Shown: piece by piece, positions 9,238 to 16,758 of the stretch
Position numbering within the stretch: position 1 is the first letter of the stretch
Layout: every line of letters starts with the position of its first letter
Source of the DNA: an uncultured Prevotellaceae bacterium
GTDB lineage: Bacteria; Bacteroidota; Bacteroidia; Bacteroidales; Bacteroidaceae
Length of the DNA: 64,000 nucleotides
NCBI GenBank assembly: GCA_900316285.1
Contig: ONCG01000001.1
Coordinates: forward strand, 295,195-359,194
Direction: 5' to 3'
The notes under the pieces: generated by a model
What the model was told of the DNA's origin: nothing
What the model saw: the letters and a program-made list of their open reading frames with translations, nothing else
Database searches by the model: none
Program-made: the position numbers and the translations under genes

Positions 9238-9346
9238 GTAGGGACGCGACGTGTCGCGTTTTGGCGGGGAAAAGCACCATCCAACCGATCGGCTATGCCG
9301 CTTTCTGAGCGAAGCGGGGAAAGAACGCGGCACGCCGCGTCCCTAC
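9238..9346. repeat. REP-doublet-like element, copy 1 (109 bp)
   Basis: Starts GTAGGGACGCGACGTGTCGC and ends with the inverted equivalent GCCGCGTCCCTAC. Each arm is a GTAG-footed hairpin. The inner part contains GCTTTCTGAGCGAAGCGG. It ends 14 bases before the stop codon of the LRR gene. Copies 2 and 3 are at 12385 and 23875. Confidence 0.85.
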
Positions 9347-9360
9347 ATCTGCCGCTCTGC

Positions 9361-12219
9361 CTACGGCTTATGTTGCTTCAGCACTTCGTTCACCAGCTTC
9401 GTGACGTCGCCGATGTCGATTTTGCTGTCGTTGTTCAGGTCGAAGTTGATATCCTCGCCAATCTTTTGATAGATGAAGACAGGCATCGTCTTCCCTGGTT
9501 TTATCTGGTCGGCACGAAGCACGAACCGGTAACGGCCATCCTCGAGAGGTGTCACTTCGGCATACTCGGAATCACCTATGAGGCGTTCATAACCGCAATA
9601 GACCAGACCCAAACTGAATCCGTCCGCAGGTTCAAGGAGGAAGGTGATGTCGGTGCCAGGTTTGACTTCAGTTATCTCATAGACGGTGCCGTCGCTGGTA
9701 TTAATGGAAATGCTTGTTTCATCACCATTCGATTGAGTGTAGTACACATTAGTGAAACCTCCGCGAGAAGTGCAGACTGGGAGTGTGAATTCCCGGTCGA
9801 CGTACTTCACTTCGACGAGGAGGTTCTCGGTGACATTGGCAACGGTATAGGTGAAATAGCCGTCATTGTAATCGACGTACTCGGTGAGTTCTTTGCCATT
9901 AACATAGAGGTGTATGTCTTTCGTTGTCCAGTCGCGAGAAACTGCTATCTTGTATGTTCCACCCTTCACAAGTTGGCAAACGAATGGTTTGTTGTCAAAA
10001 CCAATATGATGGTCTTCATCCACATAGACCATGACAAACTGTTCCTGGTCAGGAACAATCACCGCCTGCGGATCTCCCTCGGGCTTGGCCTCAACGACTT
10101 GCTTGACCACCTGTGTGCCATCATCGCCTTCGCCAACCCAGCCGGCTTGGACGTAGGCTTCCTTGGTGCCATAGGGCACTTCTACGACGCAGTTCAGCAT
10201 CCTCGTATCATTCGATCCTACGAAAGAGAAGCGATTATATTCAATGGGGGTTCTCATCTTCACGACAATCTTTTCAAGATTGTTTTCATGGAAAGCGTAA
10301 TCGTATATCTTTACAAGATTAGCAGGGAATACAATTTCCTTGAGACCTAAACCAAAGAAAGAATATCTACCGATATATAGCCTTTGCGAGTCTTCCTGCG
10401 GAAAAACAGTGGTCTTACACCCTACGCTGAGATAACGACCCGATGAAAGCTTTTTAAAAATGGCATTGCAATGGCCGTTTGTATTAAACGTCTCATTTGC
10501 CTCGTCGACTTCGATACTAACCAAGTTCTTACAAAAAACGAAGGGGTTCTGATCGCTACTGCCACCAAGGTCGTTGACGTTCTTCGGAATGAATATTTGC
10601 TTCAGCGATGAACCATAGAAGGCATAGGCATCTATCGTGGTCAGGCTCTCGGGCAGATCGATGTGTTCCAAACTATAGGTGTTATTGAATGCATAGACAC
10701 CGATGGTGGTCAGCCCTTCGGGGAGGATAACGGATTTCAAACTCGAATTTGAAGAGAATGCCCGGGCTTGTATTTCCGTAATCGTAGCAGGAAGGATGAT
10801 GGACTGCAGGCTGTCACTGTGGAAGGCATCTGCCTCGACAGCGGTCAATCCCGTGAAGTACTGGAACTCGTCGAACGAGGTGATAGTCGCGCCCTTCTCG
10901 TAGAACACCGACTTGTTGGTTTCTGTATCGATGAGCGTGGTCACGGCCGCCGCCTCTGCCTTCGAGAGCTCACCGTCGCTGTTTTTGTCCCAGTTGGCCA
11001 CACAGAGGGCTTTCACGTTAGGGTCGGCAAACTGGATGATGCTATTGTCCTTGAACACCAAGGAGATATAGGCATCGTCGGTAAGGGTATAGGAGTAGGT
11101 GCCATCGCCGTTGTCGGTGGCCCTTGCGGTATTGTCGTTAGAGTTGTAGTAGAGGCGGTCGAACGTGCAGCCATCGTTGGGGATGATTTTCAGCGTGGGG
11201 TTGCCAGCGGTCTTAAGCCAGCGGATGGCGGTAGGCACATTCGGAAGGACTGTACTAGTGTTCATATTCGGGCTAGAGTAGGTTCCGCCCTGGTTGCAGA
11301 TGACGGTCACCTCGTTGTTTATGTTCTCACCATTGACGGTGATATAAGTATCGCTGGTGACGTTTTGCAGGGTGTAGGTGTAGTAGCTCAGGTGGTCGGC
11401 AGCGCCTTGCGTGAACGTCATATCGCCGAGAATCTCCATGCCGTTGAGCTTCACACTCTCCACATGATAGGTATCGTAACCCTGATACACCTTCAGCGTA
11501 AGGTTGGAGTACATGTCGACCTGCTTAGATGCATCGCTGACGTACGTGTCGCTGTCTATTTCCACCTTTGCGTGGTTGATGGAGAGGTTAACATTGCGCT
11601 TCACGTTGGCATTGCTTATCGGCGCGACTCTCATAAAATCGCACCACACCGCCGAATTCTGCGTCATGGCATCAATCTCTCCTTGTGTCTTGTCAGACAG
11701 ATAAACGGTAATGCTCTTTGCGGCCGGTGACTGGAAATAGTCCCCATACGCCCCGCTGAGCACCGGTGATTGCCCTTCAAAATAGATATTCTTGAGGTTA
11801 GGACAGTCGAAAGTAGGAGAGCCTTCACAGGGATTCAGATCGATGTAACTTTCAAAACGGATGGTGGTTACCGAGTTGGAAGAGAGGGTCGTTGTAACAT
11901 CCCCTGAGCTTGGGCTATAGCGAAGTCCTTGAACCTTATATTCCGTCAAACCATCAATGACGGCTTCAGGAATAACTACTTCCGAATTCGAGCCTGTGAA
12001 CGATGTGACGTAAGCTAAATATTCACTTTTAGGAGCATTCCAAGAGAAACTTGAAGTAACATTTTTGTAATACAACTGATACTCAACGCCATTGACTTCA
12101 ATGTTCCCTCGGGGGTTCCACGAAATGTAGGCTTGGGAACTCACCCCGTATGCGAGGAACACGATGAGCAGCAGGATGTGCTTCAGAAAGCGCTTCTGGG
12201 AAAGGATGGATGTTTTCAT
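9361..12219 (-). CDS. Secreted leucine-rich-repeat (BspA-like) protein with terminal dockerin-like repeat
   Basis: The start MKTSIL at 12219 gives 952 residues and a signal peptide ending near SSQA. The upstream in-frame codons overlap the promoter. The middle carries BspA-type LRRs (for example AFSSNSSLKSVILPEGLTTI) over about residues 475-680. An EF-hand-like DKNSDGELSKAEA precedes them, and the C-terminus DLNNDSKIDIGDVTKLVNEV is a dockerin-type calcium-binding repeat. Several beta-sandwich-like segments flank the LRRs. BspA proteins act in adhesion and coaggregation, and the calcium loops may anchor or stabilise the protein. It is monocistronic and framed by hairpin doublets on both sides. 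Confidence 0.8.
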   Translation of the reverse strand: MKTSILSQKRFLKHILLLIVFLAYGVSSQAYISWNPRGNIEVNGVEYQLYYKNVTSSFSWNAPKSEYLAYVTSFTGSNSEVVIPEAVIDGLTEYKVQGLRYSPSSGDVTTTLSSNSVTTIRFESYIDLNPCEGSPTFDCPNLKNIYFEGQSPVLSGAYGDYFQSPAAKSITVYLSDKTQGEIDAMTQNSAVWCDFMRVAPISNANVKRNVNLSINHAKVEIDSDTYVSDASKQVDMYSNLTLKVYQGYDTYHVESVKLNGMEILGDMTFTQGAADHLSYYTYTLQNVTSDTYITVNGENINNEVTVICNQGGTYSSPNMNTSTVLPNVPTAIRWLKTAGNPTLKIIPNDGCTFDRLYYNSNDNTARATDNGDGTYSYTLTDDAYISLVFKDNSIIQFADPNVKALCVANWDKNSDGELSKAEAAAVTTLIDTETNKSVFYEKGATITSFDEFQYFTGLTAVEADAFHSDSLQSIILPATITEIQARAFSSNSSLKSVILPEGLTTIGVYAFNNTYSLEHIDLPESLTTIDAYAFYGSSLKQIFIPKNVNDLGGSSDQNPFVFCKNLVSIEVDEANETFNTNGHCNAIFKKLSSGRYLSVGCKTTVFPQEDSQRLYIGRYSFFGLGLKEIVFPANLVKIYDYAFHENNLEKIVVKMRTPIEYNRFSFVGSNDTRMLNCVVEVPYGTKEAYVQAGWVGEGDDGTQVVKQVVEAKPEGDPQAVIVPDQEQFVMVYVDEDHHIGFDNKPFVCQLVKGGTYKIAVSRDWTTKDIHLYVNGKELTEYVDYNDGYFTYTVANVTENLLVEVKYVDREFTLPVCTSRGGFTNVYYTQSNGDETSISINTSDGTVYEITEVKPGTDITFLLEPADGFSLGLVYCGYERLIGDSEYAEVTPLEDGRYRFVLRADQIKPGKTMPVFIYQKIGEDINFDLNNDSKIDIGDVTKLVNEVLKQHKP

Positions 12220-12269
12220 ATTGTAGTAGTTTTTTGTTTGATAACATGAAGTATTTATGTTTCCGCCTA

Positions 12270-12305
12270 CAAAGTTATACAAAATAATCGGGAAACCATG
12301 TCAAT
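12270..12305 (-). promoter_or_regulatory. Promoter of the LRR gene
   Basis: On the minus strand TAACTTTG (12270-12277) follows TTG with a spacer of about 24 bases, slightly long. The predicted leader is about 45 bases. Its 7-base core is identical to the promoters of the GH3 and GH25 genes. Confidence 0.6.
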
Positions 12306-12384
12306 TTTTCGGTAATTCTCACCAATGACAAATTGATTGGCAAGAAAGAAGAATAAAAATGCAGGAAACAATGATTTTACTCAT

Positions 12385-12493
12385 GTAGGGACGCGACGTG
12401 TCGCGTTCTTTCCCCGCTCCGCTCAGAAAGCGGCAAGCCGAGCGATTGGATGTAGCTTTTCCCCGCCAAGAACGCGACACGTCGCGTCCCTAC
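12385..12493. repeat. REP-doublet-like element, copy 2 (109 bp)
   Basis: Same family and same length as 9238-9346 but inverted: its reverse complement aligns almost end to end with copy 1, including GCCGCTTTCTGAGCG. It lies between the LRR promoter and the 3' end of the histidine kinase gene. Confidence 0.85.
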
Positions 12494-12566
12494 ATTAAAA
12501 AACTCTGCGGCTCTGTGTTCTCTGCGCGAAAAAAAACTGCGCACGAAAAAACTACTCAGGGGAGCA

Positions 12567-13706
12567 TCACCTCTTCAGCTCAATACGGAACGTAGTGCCG
12601 CGACCCACCTCCGATGCCTTCACGAAGATTCGGCCGTGGTGGTATTCCTCGACGATGCGCTTGGCAAGCGAGAGGCCGAGGCCCCAGCCGCGCTGCTTCG
12701 TGGTGAAGCCAGGCTTGAAGACACTCTTCAAGTCCTTCTTGCGAATGCCCTTGCCCGTGTCGCTCACCTCTACCACCACCAAGTCCATCTCCACGCCGAG
12801 GAAGAGCGTGATGCGACCCGAACCTTCCATCGCGTCGACGGCATTCTTGCAAAGGTTCTCGATGACCCATTCGAAGAGCGAGGCGTTAAGGGGTACGATG
12901 ACGGGTTCCGGGGGCAGCAGTTTCTGGATATGCACCTTGTTGCTCACGCGACGCGACATATACTCGGCCACACGGGTGAGCACCTCGTTCATGTTCGACG
13001 GCACAGGCTCAGGCAGCGACCCGATCTTCGAGAAGCGGTCGGCGATGAGCTGCAGTCGGCGCACGTCCTTCTCCATCTCGCCCAGCAGCGAGTCGTCGGG
13101 GTATTGCTCTTTCAGAATCTCCGTCCACGCCATCAGCGACGAGATGGGTGTTCCCAGCTGATGGGCGGTCTCCTTCGACAAGCCCACCCACACCTTGTTC
13201 TGCTCGGCGCGCTTCGACGTGAGCAAGGCAAAGATGGCGATGACCACGAACAACAATACCACGCCCAGTTGCACATAGGGATAGACGGCCAATCGCTTCA
13301 ACATGAGCGAGTCGTCGTAGCACACGTCGATGTATTCCTTCGGATTAGCATCGTCGTAGAGGATGCGAATGCTGTGGCCGGCAGCCTTCCATTGGCGGGC
13401 GAGCTCGGCGGGCGAGGCCTTCTCGTCGGTGTTGCGCGAAATCTGCACCTCTCCTTTCTCGTCGACCACGACAACGGGAATGGTGGTATTGTCCTCGATG
13501 ACCTTCAACACAAGGTTCATGCCGTCGTTGCCGTCGTCGACGTTCAGCGTGCGCATGGCCTCCGCCCAGATCTCCATCTTCTTGTGCTCCTCTTCATAGA
13601 GGTCGCGAGTCAGGAGATTGGACGCCACCAGCGAGGCAACAGCGATGAGCACCGCTGCCACCACGAGCAGAATCTTCGTTTGTCGTATTCGGTCAGTCCA
13701 TTGCAT
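12567..13706 (-). CDS. Orphan membrane sensor histidine kinase
   Basis: 379 residues. Two membrane segments (about residues 11-31 and 146-166) enclose a periplasmic sensor region of about 115 residues. The cytoplasmic part has the H-box KETAHQLGTPISSL, the N-box ENLCKNAVDAM, G1 DTGKGI and G2 GWGLGLSLAKRI, so it should be an active kinase. No response regulator gene is adjacent. It is divergent from the GH29 gene with about 240 bases between. The signal sensed cannot be told from the sequence. Confidence 0.9.
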   Translation of the reverse strand: MQWTDRIRQTKILLVVAAVLIAVASLVASNLLTRDLYEEEHKKMEIWAEAMRTLNVDDGNDGMNLVLKVIEDNTTIPVVVVDEKGEVQISRNTDEKASPAELARQWKAAGHSIRILYDDANPKEYIDVCYDDSLMLKRLAVYPYVQLGVVLLFVVIAIFALLTSKRAEQNKVWVGLSKETAHQLGTPISSLMAWTEILKEQYPDDSLLGEMEKDVRRLQLIADRFSKIGSLPEPVPSNMNEVLTRVAEYMSRRVSNKVHIQKLLPPEPVIVPLNASLFEWVIENLCKNAVDAMEGSGRITLFLGVEMDLVVVEVSDTGKGIRKKDLKSVFKPGFTTKQRGWGLGLSLAKRIVEEYHHGRIFVKASEVGRGTTFRIELKR

Positions 13707-13714
13707 ACTAGTGT

Positions 13715-13783
13715 GCGCCTGCGGCGCTGTTCAAAGCTGCTTCGCAGCGTTCAAGGTTCAAATGCCCTTCGGGCGTTCAAAGT
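13715..13783. repeat. GTTCAAA/hairpin modular repeat
   Basis: GCGCCTGCGGCGC, GCTGCTTCGCAGC and GCCCTTCGGGC hairpins alternate with GTTCAAAG/GTTCAAGG units. The same module family lies at 34149-34216, also abutting a gene end. The remaining 165 bases to the GH29 start hold a possible promoter, TATTTTTG (13905-13912). Confidence 0.7.
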
Positions 13784-13948
13784 TCTTTCTCCACGTTGTT
13801 GCGAAAGCGGCAAAGTATTGTCCCTTTAAGCCCTTTAAACCTTCTACATAACGGAAAACATGTTAAATTATTGCCGATTCTGCAGGATTCTTATTTTTTT
13901 TCCGTATTTTTGTAGGTTGAAACTAACAATCTGAAAACTGAAATAACA

Positions 13949-15337
13949 ATGAGACAGATGAAAACCATGCTGGCCATCGCAGCCGCAACGACGCTGGCCG
14001 CCCTCGCCCCGCTGACCGCCCTCGCACAGGGCAACATCCACGAGCGATCCACACAGTATGAATGGCCGAAGGACGAACAAGTAGTGAACAACCTGAAGCA
14101 GTGGCAGGACTTGAAGTTCGGCGTGCTGATTCACTGGGGACTCTACGCCGTTCCGGGAATCGTGGAGTCGTGGTCTATCTGCGACGAGGAGTGGATCACG
14201 CGCGACAGCACCTGCACCTATCAGGAATACATGGACTGGTACTTCGGACTGGCCGATAAGTTCCGGCCAACGAAATTCGATGCGTCGCAATGGGCTTCGG
14301 CGTGTGCGGATGCCGGCATGCGCTACATGATTTTCACCACGAAGCATCACGACGGCTTCTGCATGTTCGACTCCCGCGAGACCGATTTCTCTATTGCCCA
14401 CCACGCCTTCCGCGACGATCCTCGACGCGATGTGCTAAAGTACGTGCTCGATGCGTTCCGCGACAAGAATTTCACCGTGGGCACCTATTTCTCGAAGCCC
14501 GACTGGCACTCGCAGCTCTACTGGTGGGACACCTATGGCAAGAAAGGTCGCAACGTGAACTATCCCGTGCAGCAGCACCCGCAGCGCTGGCAGCGATTCG
14601 TGAAATACACGCACAACCAGATTGAGGAACTCATGACGCGCTATGGAAAGGTTGACATCCTGTGGCTCGACGGCGGATGGGTGGCAGCCGGCAATCGCGG
14701 ACAGGATATCGACATGCCAGGCATGGCACAGATGGCGCGTAGCCACCAGCCGGGACTGATCATCGTTGACCGTACCATCCACGGCCCCTATGAGAACTAT
14801 CAGACGCCTGAGCGTACTATTCCTGAAGAGCAGCTCACGTTCCCGTGGGAGAGTTGTATCCCGCTGAGCGACGACTGGGGATTCGTGAACCGTCCGCGCT
14901 GGAAGTCGCCGCAGCGGGTCATCAACACGCTGGTGGAGATCGTGGCGAAGGGTGGCAATCTGGTGTTGGGCGTAGGTCCCACGCCCGAAGGACTCATCCA
15001 GCCCGAGGCCGTCAGCCGACTGAAGGAGATTGGCCAGTGGCTGAAGCTGAACTGCCGCGCCATCTATGGCACGACGATCACCCCGAACTACCACGATGGA
15101 AACATCTGGTTCACGGCAGCGAAGGACGGCAGCAGCCTCTATGCCATCTATCAGCTCAACGAGGATGCCTCGCTGCCCACGGAGATTTCGTGGACGGGCA
15201 ATGTTCCCGCGAAGGGCGTTCGCCTGCTCTCCACGGGTAAGAAGCTGAAGACGAAGATCGCAGGCGACAAGGTGACCGTGACTCTGCCGAAGCAAATGCC
15301 CCAGCAGTCGTTCGCACTGGAACTGAAGATGAAATAA
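13949..15337 (+). CDS. Alpha-L-fucosidase, GH29
   Basis: Removes alpha-L-fucose from glycans. 462 residues with a signal peptide ending at ALAQ (an alternative start Met is four codons later). The GH29 fold signatures are clear: LKFGVLIHWGLYAVPG, MRYMIFTTKHHDGFCMFDS, and DILWLDGGW with the likely nucleophile Asp, followed by a short C-terminal beta domain. It should act in the periplasm. It is followed by PL10 in the same direction and stands apart from any SusC/D pair. Confidence 0.93.
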   Translation: MRQMKTMLAIAAATTLAALAPLTALAQGNIHERSTQYEWPKDEQVVNNLKQWQDLKFGVLIHWGLYAVPGIVESWSICDEEWITRDSTCTYQEYMDWYFGLADKFRPTKFDASQWASACADAGMRYMIFTTKHHDGFCMFDSRETDFSIAHHAFRDDPRRDVLKYVLDAFRDKNFTVGTYFSKPDWHSQLYWWDTYGKKGRNVNYPVQQHPQRWQRFVKYTHNQIEELMTRYGKVDILWLDGGWVAAGNRGQDIDMPGMAQMARSHQPGLIIVDRTIHGPYENYQTPERTIPEEQLTFPWESCIPLSDDWGFVNRPRWKSPQRVINTLVEIVAKGGNLVLGVGPTPEGLIQPEAVSRLKEIGQWLKLNCRAIYGTTITPNYHDGNIWFTAAKDGSSLYAIYQLNEDASLPTEISWTGNVPAKGVRLLSTGKKLKTKIAGDKVTVTLPKQMPQQSFALELKMK

Positions 15338-15354
15338 GCAATATGGTAATACGC

Positions 15355-15480
15355 TTCGCGTCCTTTAAAAAACCAAAGAAAACATTAAAAACAGAATAAA
15401 ACATTTTTATATTATAACAAATATAATCAATTGTTTTCTTATGTTGTTTTTGTTTTTTTATGTTTTCTTAAAGCCCGCTT
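15355..15480. repeat. A/T-rich imperfect inverted repeat before the PL10 gene
   Basis: AAAGAAAACATTAAAAACAG (about 15373-15392) is roughly mirrored by GTTTTTTTATGTTTTCTT (about 15454-15471), with an A/T-rich centre. It ends in a small GCCCGC/GCGG hairpin. It could be a small miniature element or a strong leader structure. Confidence 0.45.
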
Positions 15481-15511
15481 TGCGGATATGCCGTTAAAGA
15501 AAGAAAAACCT

Positions 15512-16594
15512 ATGATGAAGAAACTCATATTATCGCTGCTTGCACTTGTGGTGACGGGCGTCGCCCATGCACAGGGAATGAAGGAAACCGACCCGGCGTT
15601 CTTCAAGACTGCCGAGGCACAGCGCATCGGCGACCAGATGCTGATCTACCAGCGCGTGACGGGTGGTTGGCCGAAAAACATAGATATGGCAAAGCCGATG
15701 AGCGAGGCTGAAAAGGCGCAGGTGAAGAGCGAGTACGACCGCCGCAACGACTCCACGACCGACAACGGAGCCACAACGACGCAGATGCTGTTCCTTGCGC
15801 GCCTGTGGCAGGCCACGGGCAAGAAGCAGTATGCAAAGGCTTTCTGCCGCGGCGTGGAATATCTGCTGAGCGGACAATACGAGAACGGCGGATGGCCGCA
15901 GTTCTGGCCGGTGATGCGCGACTATCAGATTCACATCACCTTCAATGATGATGCGATGGTGAACACGATGAACCTTCTCCGTGAGATTGCAGATCAAAAG
16001 GAGCCGTTCCAAGGGAAGCTGACCTCGAAGAAGCTGCGCCAGCGCTGCTCGAAAGCATTCGACAAGGGCGTGGAGTGCATTCTGAAGACGCAGATTCGCG
16101 ACGCCAACGGAAATCTTACCGTGTGGTGCCAGCAGCACGATCGCGAGACGTTCCTGCCCACAAAGGCACGCGCCTTCGAGTTGCCGTCCTACTGTTCGCA
16201 GGAGAGTGCAGCCATCGTGAAATTGCTCATGCTGCTTCCCAATCCCGACGAGCGCGTGAAGCAGTCCATCCATGCCGCCATGCGATGGTTCGACGCTCAT
16301 AAGATCGAAGGGATGCGCTACGAGCGCGTTCGCGATAAGAACGGAAAGCGCACCACCATTCTCACTGCCGACCCAGAGGCCGGTCCTATTTGGGCACGCT
16401 ACTACGACCTGGAGCACGGCGAGCCTTTCGTCTGCGACCGCGACGGCATTCCCCGCCGCCATCTGGAAGAGATCGGCGAAGAGCGCCGCAACGGCTACGC
16501 ATGGTATGGCGACCGTCCTGCCGACCTCTACAAGCGTTATGACAAGTGGGCCAAGAAATATGATCCTACCAACAAGGTAGAGCTAAAGAAATAA
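15512..16594 (+). CDS. Pectate lyase, PL10
   Basis: Cleaves de-esterified polygalacturonan by beta-elimination. The start MMKKLIL at 15512 gives 360 residues and a signal peptide ending in AHAQ. The in-frame codons from 15431 run through the A/T-rich repeat and are rejected. PL10 hallmarks are the alpha/alpha-toroid segments YQRVTGGWPKN, TTDNGATTTQMLFLARL, GGWPQFWP and HITFNDDAMVNTM, and ELPSYCSQES near the putative catalytic site. A strong terminator follows immediately. Likely periplasmic. Confidence 0.92.
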   Translation: MMKKLILSLLALVVTGVAHAQGMKETDPAFFKTAEAQRIGDQMLIYQRVTGGWPKNIDMAKPMSEAEKAQVKSEYDRRNDSTTDNGATTTQMLFLARLWQATGKKQYAKAFCRGVEYLLSGQYENGGWPQFWPVMRDYQIHITFNDDAMVNTMNLLREIADQKEPFQGKLTSKKLRQRCSKAFDKGVECILKTQIRDANGNLTVWCQQHDRETFLPTKARAFELPSYCSQESAAIVKLLMLLPNPDERVKQSIHAAMRWFDAHKIEGMRYERVRDKNGKRTTILTADPEAGPIWARYYDLEHGEPFVCDRDGIPRRHLEEIGEERRNGYAWYGDRPADLYKRYDKWAKKYDPTNKVELKK

Positions 16595-16645
16595 GAAAAC
16601 AGGCAGGGGTTTCGTGCTTTGCACTCCACCCTTGCCTGTTTTCTT
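16593..16645 (+). terminator. Terminator after PL10
   Basis: A 13-bp perfect stem AAGAAAACAGGCA / TGCCTGTTTTCTT plus GGGT/ACCC extends from the stop codon. It is A/T-framed and so probably works in both directions, also serving the GH3 gene from the other side. Confidence 0.85.
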
Positions 16646-16682
16646 ATCAGCCCTTCGGGCTTCACCCCCTCAAGTCCCTTTT

Positions 16683-16758
16683 ACTCCCCCTCCCCAAAAG
16701 AGGATGAGGAGGAAAAAGCCCCCTCCCCCTTTGGGGAGGGCCGGGGTGGGGCTTTAAA
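16683..16758. repeat. CCCTCCCC-type inverted repeat at the GH3 gene end
   Basis: CTCCCCCTCCCCAAAAGAGG and CCCTCCCCCTTTGGGGAGGG lie about 40 bases apart and end at the GH3 stop codon. It belongs to the same broad family as 5519-5709 and 63832-63895. Confidence 0.6.
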
